Source: CAYQOX01 sp964419335 (lineage in GTDB: Bacteria; Hinthialibacterota; Hinthialibacteria; Hinthialibacterales; Hinthialibacteraceae). From it: DNA of 58,121 nt. This document shows positions 8,178-17,367 of this stretch, piece after piece. The stretch spans positions 1-58,121 of the forward strand of contig CAYQOX010000033.1 in assembly GCA_964419335.1 (NCBI GenBank). The letters are read 5' to 3'. Position 1 is the stretch's first letter, and each line of letters starts with the position of its first letter. The notes beneath the pieces are model-generated. The model was not told where the DNA came from. It saw nothing but the letters and a program-made list of their open reading frames with translations, and did no database searches. The position numbers and the translations under genes are program-made.

Positions 8178-9287
8178 ATGTTGAAAAGCCGTTTGTTTTC
8201 TTATTTCTTTCGGGGGCGACGTGATGCGGTGCGTAATCCGGGATTGAAGAAACCGGAGTTGAGCGAGAATATAAAGAAATGGCTGCTTGCTCTTCCTAAG
8301 GCTGAGATTCATTTGCATTTTGAAGGAACGATTAGGGCGCAGAGAATCTATTCGTTGGCGAAGAAGTATCAAGTGGAGAGCCTACAAACCTTAAGCGATG
8401 CCGAGTGGTGTCTTTATTTTGATCGTCCGGAGGTCTTTTTCCATAATTTCCTGTTCGTCTCTTCTCTGCTGCGGAAGCCCGAGGATTTTTATCATGCGGC
8501 TCAGGATTTAGGCCGAGCGTTCAACGAAAATCACATTCGTTATGCCGAGATCACCTTGGCGCCGCATAAGTTTATTCGCGCGGGGTTGGAATACGCTAAG
8601 CTCATGGAGGCGATTGACGAAGGTCTTTGGGATACGCGGGATGGATTTGAGCGGGAGCATCGGTTTATCGTGGATATTGTGCGCGATTTAGGCCCTGACT
8701 TAGGGATGGATATGATGCGCTATGTGGAGAAATATCCGCATGAGAAAGTGGTTGGGATTGGCCTGGGGGGTGGGGAAAATTATCCCGCCAAGGATTCGCG
8801 GCCGGTGTTTGAGTATGCGAAAACCTTAGGGCTGCGAAGAACCGCCCATGCAGGAGAAGGGTTGGGTGCAGGATCGATATGGGAGACGATACGATCCTTG
8901 GAGGTCGAGCGGATTGATCATGGGGTGCGGGCAAGAGAAGATAAAAAGTTAGTGGACTACCTGGTTGAGAAGCAACTGCCGTTAAATCTGTGTCCCACCA
9001 GTAACGTCATCCTGGGAGTGATTCCATCCTTGGAAGAGCATCCTTTGCGGTTTTATGATGAAAGTGGAATCCCGGTGAACGTTAGCACCGATGATCCTGC
9101 GTTTTTCAAAACCTCGCTTACTGAAGAATATGGAAAACTCATCGCTTATCAAAAGATGAAGCCGGAGGATATCCCCCGGCTTATTGAGAATGCGTTGCGG
9201 GCGTCGTTTTTGTCTGATGCCGAGAGCGCCAGCCTCTTGCAATCCTTTAGGGATGAGACGAATCGCCTGACGGAGGTGATTCGATAG
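8178..9287 (+). CDS. Adenosine deaminase family protein
   Basis: Zinc-dependent amidohydrolase of the adenosine/adenine deaminase family, deaminating a purine nucleoside or base (or N6-modified adenine) in the cytosol. The metal ligands are visible: LPKAEIHLHFEGT (HxH), the RTAHAGEGLG motif, ERIDHGVRA and VSTDDPAFF. About 35 residues precede the catalytic start (MLKSRLFSYFFRGRRD...), longer than usual, so the annotated ATG (AAGGG upstream) could be too early. The last 41 nt overlap the convergent gene at 9247-12582. Exact substrate not resolvable by eye. Confidence 0.9.
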   Translation: MLKSRLFSYFFRGRRDAVRNPGLKKPELSENIKKWLLALPKAEIHLHFEGTIRAQRIYSLAKKYQVESLQTLSDAEWCLYFDRPEVFFHNFLFVSSLLRKPEDFYHAAQDLGRAFNENHIRYAEITLAPHKFIRAGLEYAKLMEAIDEGLWDTRDGFEREHRFIVDIVRDLGPDLGMDMMRYVEKYPHEKVVGIGLGGGENYPAKDSRPVFEYAKTLGLRRTAHAGEGLGAGSIWETIRSLEVERIDHGVRAREDKKLVDYLVEKQLPLNLCPTSNVILGVIPSLEEHPLRFYDESGIPVNVSTDDPAFFKTSLTEEYGKLIAYQKMKPEDIPRLIENALRASFLSDAESASLLQSFRDETNRLTEVIR

Positions 9288-12200
9288 GCTGTGGAATCGC
9301 AAGAGGTTCGTTTTGGCGTGTCATGAAGCGGGTATTGTACTGCAAGAGATACTCGACATGTTCTTGGGTGTAGGGGTAAGATTCGTCAGGACCATAGGGA
9401 TACGCGGACATTTCTTTGAAAGGCAAAGGCTCAACGGTGGAGCCGAAAGCGGTATTGTAATCGGCATCTTTTACCCATCCCATTAGGTGAAGGATGTAGG
9501 TCACATGCTTATCCGCGGGGTGATCAAGGGCTTGGAAATGAGCGGCAACCTCGTCGCCGTGCTGCATGATCGCGTATTGATCGTCGAACTTTTCGAGTAG
9601 GGGATCCACATCACCATAGCGAGTAAAGGCGCCCAGCTGATAATCCCAGCGGGCATTGGTGCGGCGATGGTCATAATCATACCAATGGGGGCCACGGTCA
9701 TCGAGATCATAGCCTTCGGAATAGCCTGCGTAACGTAAATCGGAGCTAAGGCGCGGATGTTTGCGGATTTGGAATCCCTCGAGGATGGGATTGGTGTCTA
9801 CCAAGATTTGATCCCAATGCACTTGTAAAGTGGAAACGATGCGGAGGGTTCGATCCTGGGTGAGGAAAAGATCGGAGACATCGAGAGCGATGGTTTTGAG
9901 TTTGCCGGCGGGAAAGCCCATACAATCCATGACGGTGCGCCACTCACCGTTTTTGTCTTTGACCTGTAGATAGGGCATAATGAAGTCAAGCGAGGGATTT
10001 TGTTCCAGGGCGAGGGCGGTGCTGGAATTTGGCCAATCCACATAGCCGGTCATGAAGAGGTAGACGTTTTCGGCATCGGCGGTGTCGTTGAGGTCAATTT
10101 CGAAATAGTGCTTCTCACCGACGCCTTCATAGCGGCTTTCTCCCCAGGGGCGAGGATAACGATGATCGTTCTCGGCGATGAGGGAAGTGACATCGCGGTT
10201 CCATGAATCCATGACACGCTTGGGAGGACGTGCGTAGGAAGACATGCCGATTAAACCGAACTTGGGGAATGGGGGGATGGTGAATTTTTCGGTCAAAAAG
10301 ACTTTTACGCTTTTAGGATGAACGACAGAGAAGAGTTCGAGTTGATCGAGATAAACGATTTCACGTAGTTCTTCACGGATGCGTAATTCTAGGGCGTCTT
10401 CTTTGGCTTTGAGTTGATCGCCGCGGATACGGATGTATTCTTCGGGGCGCGGAGGGAAATAGCCGCCACCGACATAAAGCCCCAAGGGACCCGTACATAA
10501 GGAATCAGCGACAAATTCAAACTCCTCGCCATTCCAGGAATAGACAAAGGGGCATGAGCCGACATAGCCGGGTTTTTCATCCACGGAGAGTACTTCATTG
10601 GCAGGTTGATGGATGAGGTTTTGGAAGATGCCATTCGGCCAGGTGATGCGGACCACGTCGATTGTGCTGCGTTCTCCGAGGCCGATGTGGGTATAGGGAG
10701 TCGTGATTTCTTTTTTGGCACGGAAGAGGTCGTGTTTGATCCAAATTTTGGAGCCATAGCCGTCGGCCGCATTTTTCTGACCGTTTATGGAAACTTGGAG
10801 CCAATGATTTTGGTTACCGCCTTGATTGAGGAATGGAGTAATGCCCTGGTCGGTATGGCCTACAAGGTCAAGGTCTCCATCGAAGTCGAGATCGACGGGG
10901 AAAAGAGGCTGCGGAGGATTCTGAAGTGGTTCACCGTATTCGGCTGGCATAGGTGAACGGCTCCAGGCAATCCGGAAGCCTAGGGAAGGATCAATGACCG
11001 CAAAATCGTCATAGCCATCATTGTTGGCGTCGAAGACGCAGGTGATGATGGCAGAGGATTCTAAAGAGAGTTCGGTGAAGGGGCGAACCTTCCAGTTTTT
11101 GCCAATAGACCACACTCTGGAATTTTCTCCTTGCGCGCCCAAGACAATGAGTTCCATGAAACGATCGTTGTCTAAATCGCGGGAGAGAAGCCGGGAGGAT
11201 GGAGTGGAGGCGGTGAGTTCTTCCTGGATGGTGAAACGTTTGATGAAGCCTTCGTCGCGTTCGTTGGAATAGAAGACGATTTTTCCATGGCTTAGCCATC
11301 GGATAAGGTCGAGATCGTTATCATTGTCGAGATCGGAAGCGAGGATGGATCGGCTGGCAAGAGAATCAAAGCCGGGGAGTTGATCGGTGATATGGGAAAA
11401 CGTGCCATCCCCGTTGTTTTGGAAGACCTGGTCATGGGAATGGGGACGGGCGAGAAGGAGATCGAGATCACCCTCATGGTCGATATCCGCCCAAAAAGCA
11501 TGGGCAACGCCGGAGGTGTCGATCCCAGCGGAAGAAGTGACATCCTCGAAGGAGCCATCCTCTTTTTGGCGAAGCAAGGCGGCCGAAGGGGAGGTTTCGG
11601 TATCCTCATGGTAAATAAAGAAATCCTGTAGGCCATCGTTATCGTAATCGGCGACGGTACAACCCGACCAAGTTGAATGGGCAAGAGGAAGGGATTGGGA
11701 GGTTTGGATTTCTCCTTTGGCATCAATCGTGCAGTGGAGAATGTCATTATCTTTTGTACGAACAATGGCGGTAGTTTGCTGGACTTCGGGATGCGACAGT
11801 AGTAATAAGCATGAATCTATTTCACGGCCGAGGCTAGCGTTGAAGGCTTGCTGCCAGGAAGAAGCAGGTTCAAAAGCGGGGCGAAGGTCTGAAGTCCAAT
11901 TGGGATGCTCATGAGGGGGGAGGTCGAATTCAATGGGGCCTAAAAACTTGCCTTCATCGACGGCATTTGGGGGACGTTGTTCTTCGTTTTGCTTCAGTTG
12001 GCGGAATTTTTTCTGCATTTCCAAGGCTTTGTCCATTTGTTGGTTGCGGGAGTAATAGAGGAGCAGCTGGTAATAGGCGCTGGAATGTTCAGGGTCATGT
12101 TCGATGGTTTGTTGGAACCAGCGTGCGGCTTTTTCTAGTTGTTTGAGTTGGGAGAGAGCCAAGCCCAAGTTGTAAAGGGAGGCAGGGTCGGTATCATCCT

Positions 12201-12582
12201 GTTCAACCACGCGGCGAAAGGATTGCATCGCTTGGGTTGAATCGCCGATTTTTTTATAGGCTAAGCCAAGTGTATAGTGGGCGTAGAGATTGTCGGAATC
12301 GCGTTGTAAACCTTCATGGAGATAATCCATGCTCTGGTCGTTATGGTCGCCATGATAGTAGGCGATGCCGAGATTGATCACATCGGAAGCGGAAGCGGTT
12401 TCCATGGAAGCCGCTTTTTGGTAGACCTCGATGGCTTCTGGGAATTTTTCTTCTTCCATATAGGCGAGGCCTAAGGCTCGTAGACGGTTGATGCTGTCGG
12501 GGGATTGTTGTTCTTGGGCGAAAGAGAGTGAAGTTATGAGTAGGAAGCATGCTCCCCAATAAAGGCAAAATCCATTTTGCAT
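9247..12582 (-). CDS. Secreted TPR / FG-GAP (VCBS) / ASPIC-UnbV protein
   Basis: A protein of about 1111 residues with a signal peptide (ending near LSFAQ). Roughly five tetratricopeptide repeats follow (residues ~35-210, e.g. VINLGIAYYHGDHNDQSMDYLHEGLQRD, YAHYTLGLAYKKIGDSTQAMQSF). Then come Ca-binding-like FG-GAP/VCBS repeats (DYDNDGLQDFFIY, ADIDHEGDLDLLLA, DLDNDNDLDLI, DANNDGYDDFAVID, DLDFDGDLDLVGH). An ASPIC/UnbV-type segment (WLQVSINGQKNAADGYGSKIW, VVRITWPNG) follows, and finally a ~400-residue unassigned C-terminal region. Such proteins are extracytoplasmic and numerous in planctomycete-like genomes; function unknown. The start at 12582 has GAGGTT upstream; the ORF opens 5 codons earlier. 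Its 3' end overlaps the ADA-family gene by 41 bp in convergent orientation. Confidence 0.85.
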   Translation of the reverse strand: MQNGFCLYWGACFLLITSLSFAQEQQSPDSINRLRALGLAYMEEEKFPEAIEVYQKAASMETASASDVINLGIAYYHGDHNDQSMDYLHEGLQRDSDNLYAHYTLGLAYKKIGDSTQAMQSFRRVVEQDDTDPASLYNLGLALSQLKQLEKAARWFQQTIEHDPEHSSAYYQLLLYYSRNQQMDKALEMQKKFRQLKQNEEQRPPNAVDEGKFLGPIEFDLPPHEHPNWTSDLRPAFEPASSWQQAFNASLGREIDSCLLLLSHPEVQQTTAIVRTKDNDILHCTIDAKGEIQTSQSLPLAHSTWSGCTVADYDNDGLQDFFIYHEDTETSPSAALLRQKEDGSFEDVTSSAGIDTSGVAHAFWADIDHEGDLDLLLARPHSHDQVFQNNGDGTFSHITDQLPGFDSLASRSILASDLDNDNDLDLIRWLSHGKIVFYSNERDEGFIKRFTIQEELTASTPSSRLLSRDLDNDRFMELIVLGAQGENSRVWSIGKNWKVRPFTELSLESSAIITCVFDANNDGYDDFAVIDPSLGFRIAWSRSPMPAEYGEPLQNPPQPLFPVDLDFDGDLDLVGHTDQGITPFLNQGGNQNHWLQVSINGQKNAADGYGSKIWIKHDLFRAKKEITTPYTHIGLGERSTIDVVRITWPNGIFQNLIHQPANEVLSVDEKPGYVGSCPFVYSWNGEEFEFVADSLCTGPLGLYVGGGYFPPRPEEYIRIRGDQLKAKEDALELRIREELREIVYLDQLELFSVVHPKSVKVFLTEKFTIPPFPKFGLIGMSSYARPPKRVMDSWNRDVTSLIAENDHRYPRPWGESRYEGVGEKHYFEIDLNDTADAENVYLFMTGYVDWPNSSTALALEQNPSLDFIMPYLQVKDKNGEWRTVMDCMGFPAGKLKTIALDVSDLFLTQDRTLRIVSTLQVHWDQILVDTNPILEGFQIRKHPRLSSDLRYAGYSEGYDLDDRGPHWYDYDHRRTNARWDYQLGAFTRYGDVDPLLEKFDDQYAIMQHGDEVAAHFQALDHPADKHVTYILHLMGWVKDADYNTAFGSTVEPLPFKEMSAYPYGPDESYPYTQEHVEYLLQYNTRFMTRQNEPLAIPQPIESPPSGDSSHP

Positions 12583-12615
12583 TCGGTTCAACCTCATGTT
12601 TTGTGAAATTGTTTT

Positions 12616-12832
12616 GACTCATCACGAAAGTGAGTACTTTTTTTGGACAAACGCCTCGGGGATGTGTTTCGCTTGTCTCCGCGCGGCCTTAAAGGGCCGC
12701 TGGCTCCGAAAGCCGCTCCACACAGGCCCCTTCAGCGTTTTGGTTCGATTCATATCCATTGGAAATAGCCATGGTTCTCCCTTTAGAATCAGGTTCTGTT
12801 TTCCTTCAAATGTACTCAAATACAGGAAGAAC
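12616..12832 (+). repeat. Interspersed structured element, copy C
   Basis: A 217-bp copy starting GACTCATCACGAAAGTGAGT (inverted repeat ACTCA/TGAGT) and continuing with AAACGCC-TC-GGGG...GCTTGT. The right arm is ACAGGC-CCC-TTC-AGCGTTT; its A-to-G change keeps pairing (U-G), while GGCG to AGCG loses one pair. The apical palindrome is GCGGCC-TTAAA-GGGCCGC. The tail ends AATACAGGAAGAAC. It starts 33 bp upstream of the TPR/ASPIC start codon and lies on the 3' side of the DUF342 gene. Confidence 0.88.
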
Positions 12833-12955
12833 TATTGTTTTTTATTGTAAAACAATGGGAAGAAAAATCAAAGCATCGCAAAAGCGATTCATAGGAAATA
12901 TTTCTTGAAGTAAGTTCACTGTTAAAACGAAAACATAATCTCAGCCAATGGATAT

Positions 12956-15022
12956 TTATAATTTAACGAAAACAAGTTGGTCTTTTTCTTCGTCATAACG
13001 AACCCGGCAGCGTGGCGTAGGGACTTTAATTTTTAAGCGTCGTTCGCGAATTTTTAATAACACATCGGGCATAATTTTGCCAAAGCATTCGATTTCAGGA
13101 GAATGGGGAATATAGAGACGGCGGGAGAGAATGGAATAGTCTTTTTTGATTTGGGCGATACTTTGTTGCAGGGATTGTTGTTTTTGGCGGGCGGCTTGGA
13201 GCAACGATTGTTTTTGGGAATCCAAAGAATCTTCGTCTTTGTGTTGTTTGAAAAATTGATCAAGCCGCTGTAACCATTCGAGAAGATTGTTACGATCCTG
13301 ATCCAGACGACGCATCTGTTCGAAAACAGAAAAATCCAAGCCCACTTCGACCAAGGTTTTGGTTCCGTATTCTCCACCAAAGAATTTGGCAGAAATACGG
13401 TGTCCAGCAATGACTTCGCCGCCAATGATGGTACCCTTCCCGGATTGAACTTTGATCATGCGGTTGGCGTAGACTTGGCTATTCAGGATTTGGCTGCCAA
13501 CAATGACATCGCGTCCCGCTTCGACATGGGCATTTTGTAGAAACTTAGAAATCACGTCGGTGCGGGCGATAACTTTGCCCTGCCCTTTACCGAAGATCCC
13601 TTGACGAACTTCGATTCGGTTGCCGGCAATAACGCGGCTGGCATCGATCGAGCCAGCGATAGTGATATTTCCCTTGGCTTTCACCTCGAAGCCGTCGTTC
13701 ACGCTGCCATGAACGATGACATCGCCGGAGAAGTTTACGTTGCCCGTGGAGAAGTCCACATCGCTCGAGATTTCAAGAACGGGAACGACATTCAAGACCT
13801 CGCCTTCGAAGGAATATTTGCCTGCGCAGCCGGCAAACCATTCGGTGTCCTTTTGCTTGCGGATAATGTTATCGCCCGGGCGAATCTCAACTTTTTTGCC
13901 CCAACGTCCGGGGAGTTTTTCGCCAAGAACGGTGTAGCCATTCTCACCTTGGGTGGGAGGCTGGACGGTGAGCAGGTGGGTGCCTTCTTTCACGGTCACG
14001 AATTTTTTGAGATGGTGGAAATCGATCGAGCCATCGGATTGGATGACGTAGCGTTCTCGGGGGAGATCGGGTTTCACATGCCATTGAATTTGTCCGTCTT
14101 TGCCTTGGCGGGGTTTCTTGCCTCGGGCGACAAGTTTACGTTGGACAGAGCGTTTTTGTTCATTGACTATATATAAAATTTTCTTGAGGATGTCACGATC
14201 AAAGCCTGCGCAGATACCCCGGGAAGAAAACGCTGAACGCAGATCGGGGAATGTGAGCGGGCGGCCATCTCCCATGGGAGGGGTGGCGGAGAGGTAAACC
14301 TTCATAGCGTGGTCTTCGATGTGAATGTCAAAGGTGGCATCTCGATTGACTTTTTGGACATAAACGGTTCCTTGGTCGAAGAAGACCAAGCCGGGACATT
14401 GGGCGTAGAACTCGCTTGCTTCGTTAACATAGACATTCTCACCCGGGGAAACCATCTCGGAGGTCACCGCTTGAGGGGGGACTTCTTTGCCGAAAACATT
14501 TTTGCCTGGGTGGCCTTCGGAACCAGGATCAATACGCATCAGGAGTTCATCCTTGCCAACAAAAATGTGGTTACGGTCTTCAAGGTGGCTTAGGTCACCG
14601 ATCCAAAACAAGAGGGATAAAGCCCGAGCGGGCTGGGGTTCTTGTCCCACGGCGATAGTGACTTCAAGCGGGCGTTGAGGATCCTCGCGGATCAGTTCGC
14701 ATGTTTTGCGGAGGTTGTTTTCGAGGATCCCCCATTTGACCCCTTGGTGGTGGAGGAGATCCATTAATTGCTGAGGGGAGTAAAAGGTTGGGGGTTGGTT
14801 TGGGTTGGGGTGATAATAGAGAACAGCGATGGTGGATTGAGATTGTAATTGGAGGGTGAAAGAATGATTTAGTTTGAGTTCACCGGAGGACTCGCTTTCA
14901 CCGATCTTGTCCAATTCATCGAAGACAGAATCGCCGGTATGGCTTTGCACCTGATCGATGGATTGCAAGAGGTCTTGGAGCTGGTTGAAAGATTGATCTT
15001 TTTTGGGTTCAGAATTTTGCAT
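12956..15022 (-). CDS. DUF342 (FapA-type) beta-helix polymerising protein
   Basis: A 688-residue cytoplasmic protein with the DUF342 pattern. The N-terminal ~300 residues include FVGKDELLMRIDPGSEGHPGKNVFGKEVPP. The central beta-helix region is VDFSTGNVNFSGDVIVHGSVNDGFEVKAKGNITIAGSIDASRVIAGNRIEVRQG, followed by a coiled-coil (~residues 575-640, FKQHKDEDSLDSQKQSLLQAARQKQQSLQQS) and a short C-terminal beta tail. FapA/DUF342 proteins are linked to localisation of polar or membrane processes and share an interrupted beta-helix with bactofilins. It is interesting that a bactofilin fusion is encoded 5 kb away. Downstream of it on the minus strand is structured element copy C. Confidence 0.88.
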   Translation of the reverse strand: MQNSEPKKDQSFNQLQDLLQSIDQVQSHTGDSVFDELDKIGESESSGELKLNHSFTLQLQSQSTIAVLYYHPNPNQPPTFYSPQQLMDLLHHQGVKWGILENNLRKTCELIREDPQRPLEVTIAVGQEPQPARALSLLFWIGDLSHLEDRNHIFVGKDELLMRIDPGSEGHPGKNVFGKEVPPQAVTSEMVSPGENVYVNEASEFYAQCPGLVFFDQGTVYVQKVNRDATFDIHIEDHAMKVYLSATPPMGDGRPLTFPDLRSAFSSRGICAGFDRDILKKILYIVNEQKRSVQRKLVARGKKPRQGKDGQIQWHVKPDLPRERYVIQSDGSIDFHHLKKFVTVKEGTHLLTVQPPTQGENGYTVLGEKLPGRWGKKVEIRPGDNIIRKQKDTEWFAGCAGKYSFEGEVLNVVPVLEISSDVDFSTGNVNFSGDVIVHGSVNDGFEVKAKGNITIAGSIDASRVIAGNRIEVRQGIFGKGQGKVIARTDVISKFLQNAHVEAGRDVIVGSQILNSQVYANRMIKVQSGKGTIIGGEVIAGHRISAKFFGGEYGTKTLVEVGLDFSVFEQMRRLDQDRNNLLEWLQRLDQFFKQHKDEDSLDSQKQSLLQAARQKQQSLQQSIAQIKKDYSILSRRLYIPHSPEIECFGKIMPDVLLKIRERRLKIKVPTPRCRVRYDEEKDQLVFVKL

Positions 15023-15246
15023 GGATTTATTTGGTCATTGTTAACTCGACATATTCTTTTTATTCGAGGTTAAAATAATATTACTATTATGATCATTATA
15101 TAGCAATTTCAATGGTATTCTATCGCAAAAATAGTTTATAAAAAGGAGAAAAGAATCCACTCTATTTGCTTAAGAAGGAAGTTCGAGTAAAATGCGTCGG
15201 CACAAATAACATCATTATATTAATATGTGGAGGCTCAAAAAAACAA

Positions 15247-16188
15247 ATGTCAGCTGAATATTCTTCTCCCCAAAATCTCAATCGTCGAGATAGTGGTACA
15301 GAAACGGACCCCCCTACGCTAACCATCGACGAAGAGATACGAGATATTTTAATAAAAGCGATCCATGAAGATAAAGGAGGAGGAGACGTAACAACGATTG
15401 CCACCATCCCGCCAACGATGATGGGTTCGGCGAAGGTGGTGGTCAAGCAAACCGGAGTATTGTGCGGGGCACAGTTATTCGTGGAAGTTTTTAAGTTGGT
15501 GAATGAAGATGTGGATGTGAAGTGTTGGGCGCGTGAAGGTCAAACGCTTTCGGCTGGAAGGACGGTATTCACATTGGAAGGTCCATTGGGGGCTATATTG
15601 ACAGGGGAACGGGTAGCGCTCAATTTTCTTTGTACTTTATCGGGAATCTCAACAACCACGTCAGAACATGTGCGTGCCGTGCGGCATACAAAAGCGCGGA
15701 TTACCGATACCCGGAAAACCACACCCATGATGCGGCGTTTGGAGAAGTACGCGGTGTGGGTTGGTGGAGGCGTCAATCATCGTTTTGGGCTTCACGATAT
15801 GGTGCTCATTAAGGACAATCATATTGATAGCAGCGGAGGGATTATCAAGGCGGTCAATGCGGTGCGCAACCGTTGGGGAAATACTTTTGCGATTGAAGTG
15901 GAAACCCGAAATCTGACGGAAGTGCAAGAAGCGATCCAAGCCGGGGTGGATCGGATCATGCTGGATAACATGGATATTGATACAATGGCGGAAGCGGTGC
16001 AGATAATCGATGGACGGGCAGAAACGGAAGCCTCGGGCAGTGTTAATTTGAATACAGTTTCGTTCGTCGCTGAGACGGGGGTGGATTATATTTCGATTGG
16101 GGGATTAACCCATTCAACCAAATGGTTGGACTTTTCGATGATCATTGATAAACATCGGACCGAGAAAAAGACGAAGCCCAATGGGTAG
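15247..16188 (+). CDS. nadC: Nicotinate-nucleotide pyrophosphorylase (quinolinate phosphoribosyltransferase)
   Basis: Converts quinolinate and PRPP to nicotinate mononucleotide, CO2 and PPi in de novo NAD synthesis. Diagnostic motifs are all present: ALNFLCTLSGISTTT, ARITDTRKTTPMMRRLEKYAVWVGGGVNHRFGLHDMVLIKDNHI, FAIEVETRNLTEVQEAIQAGVDRIMLDNM, and the closing ISIGGLTHSTKWLDFSM. The ORF opens at a TTG at 15166, but the ATG at 15247 is preceded by GGAGG (13 nt away) and gives 313 residues, closer to the usual ~285. The N-terminal ~25 residues remain an extension. nadA and nadB are not in the window. Confidence 0.95.
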   Translation: MSAEYSSPQNLNRRDSGTETDPPTLTIDEEIRDILIKAIHEDKGGGDVTTIATIPPTMMGSAKVVVKQTGVLCGAQLFVEVFKLVNEDVDVKCWAREGQTLSAGRTVFTLEGPLGAILTGERVALNFLCTLSGISTTTSEHVRAVRHTKARITDTRKTTPMMRRLEKYAVWVGGGVNHRFGLHDMVLIKDNHIDSSGGIIKAVNAVRNRWGNTFAIEVETRNLTEVQEAIQAGVDRIMLDNMDIDTMAEAVQIIDGRAETEASGSVNLNTVSFVAETGVDYISIGGLTHSTKWLDFSMIIDKHRTEKKTKPNG

Positions 16189-16266
16189 AGCGTGTATGTG
16201 GTATGATGAGGGACACTTTTGGGATTGTAATTCGTACTCATTATGAAACCCTAGAGGAGAATAGAA

Positions 16267-16662
16267 ATGAGTATGGAACCTCATATCAAGCTTTCGAGTG
16301 TATTGCATATTGTGATTGGTGGAATAGGCCTATGTATGGGGCTGGTGGTACTGGTCGCCATGGGCGGGATTACCCTCCTACTCGGGAGTGCAGCGGGGCC
16401 TCAAGAGGCAGCCATACCGGTATCGTTGATGATGGTGATCGGGATCATTTGGTGTGGGGTCATCTTTATCACCTCGATCCCGGGTTTGTTGGCAGGGATT
16501 GGCACCTTAAAAGGGGCTCCCTGGGCACGAGTATTGACTATCGTGATTTCGATCTTGTATATCCCTTTTAATTTCCCTTTAGGGACTTTTCTGGGAGTGT
16601 ATTCTCTTTGGGTCATGTTTTCTCCCGAGACAGAAGAATGGTTTAAGCAGATGAACCAGTGA
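16267..16662 (+). CDS. Small four-helix membrane protein, unknown function
   Basis: 131 residues with about four hydrophobic segments: VLHIVIGGIGLCMGLVVLVAM, IPVSLMMVIGIIWCGVIFITSIPGLLAGIG, and VLTIVISILYIPFNFPLGTFLGVYSLWVMF. It ends in a short acidic tail (SPETEEWFKQ). I do not recognise the family with certainty; the PFNFPLGTFLGVYSLWVMFS ending resembles small DUF4064-like membrane proteins. A GAGGAGA ribosome site lies just before the ATG. It follows nadC by 78 bp. Confidence 0.7.
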   Translation: MSMEPHIKLSSVLHIVIGGIGLCMGLVVLVAMGGITLLLGSAAGPQEAAIPVSLMMVIGIIWCGVIFITSIPGLLAGIGTLKGAPWARVLTIVISILYIPFNFPLGTFLGVYSLWVMFSPETEEWFKQMNQ

Positions 16663-16674
16663 AGGTTCAGAAGA

Positions 16675-16986
16675 TTACATGCCGGAGAGTTGGCGTGAAT
16701 AGGCCATGGCTTCTTCGGCTTCGGGAATCATGCCTTTTTGTTGATAGACCCGCGAGAGATTGGTAAATGCCAAAGGTTCGTTGGGCATGAGACGGGCGGC
16801 TTGTTTGGCGGCATCGATGGCTTCATCCAACTTGCCCATGCGTTGATAGGTCATACTGAGAGCCATATAAATTTCTCCATTGTTGGAATCTTCCTGGATG
16901 GCTTTTTGGAAGGTTTCAACTGCTTCCTCATATTTTTCTTGTCCAAAGAGATCCAAGCCTTGATTATATAATTCTTGATTTCCCAT
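16675..16986 (-). CDS. Small TPR protein
   Basis: A ~103-residue protein made of about three tetratricopeptide repeats (NQELYNQGLDLFGQEKYEEAVETFQKAIQED; GEIYMALSMTYQRMGKLDEAIDAAKQAARLMP; PLAFTNLSRVYQQKGMIPEAEEAMAYSRQ) and nothing else. No signal peptide, so probably a cytoplasmic scaffold. The ATG at 16986 has AGGAG 8 nt upstream and is preferred over an in-frame GTG at 16995. Structured element copy D begins about 100 bp upstream of it. Confidence 0.85.
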   Translation of the reverse strand: MGNQELYNQGLDLFGQEKYEEAVETFQKAIQEDSNNGEIYMALSMTYQRMGKLDEAIDAAKQAARLMPNEPLAFTNLSRVYQQKGMIPEAEEAMAYSRQLSGM

Positions 16987-17089
16987 GGTGATCACTCCTG
17001 GGTTAAGATTGTGTAATTCATTTAACAGTGAAATTATAACTTAAAAATTTGTAAGTGAAAAACAGTTTTGGTGTAAGGCATTTTTTTTG

Positions 17090-17278
17090 GCTCATCACGA
17101 AAGTGAGTCCTTTTTTTGGACAAACGCCTCGGGGATGGGTTCCGCTTGCTCCGAAAGCCGCTCCACACAAGCCCCTTCAGCGTTTTGGTTCGATTCATAT
17201 CCATTGAAAATAGCCATGGTTCTCACTTAAGAATCATGTTCTGTTTACTTTAAAATGTACTCCAATACAGGAGGAACC
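17090..17278 (+). repeat. Interspersed structured element, copy D (apical hairpin deleted)
   Basis: A 189-bp copy that begins GCTCATCACGAAAGTGAG and keeps both main arms (AAACGCC-TC-GGGG...GCTTG and ACAAGC-CCC-TTC-AGCGTTT) and the tail ending AGGAGGAACC before a nine-T tract. It lacks the ~28-bp segment that carries the GCGGCC-TTAAG-GGCCGC hairpin in the other copies. In those copies the segment is flanked by direct repeats CCGCTTG and CGCTTG, so slippage or recombination between them explains the loss. It lies between the TPR gene's 5' end and the histidine kinase's 3' end. Confidence 0.87.
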
Positions 17279-17367
17279 ATTTTTTTTTAGCCCACAAGGC
17301 TCAATGTTTTTTCTTACACATTGAGTATAAACCCTAAGAGAGAAACGAGTAAGGAATTGAGATCAGA

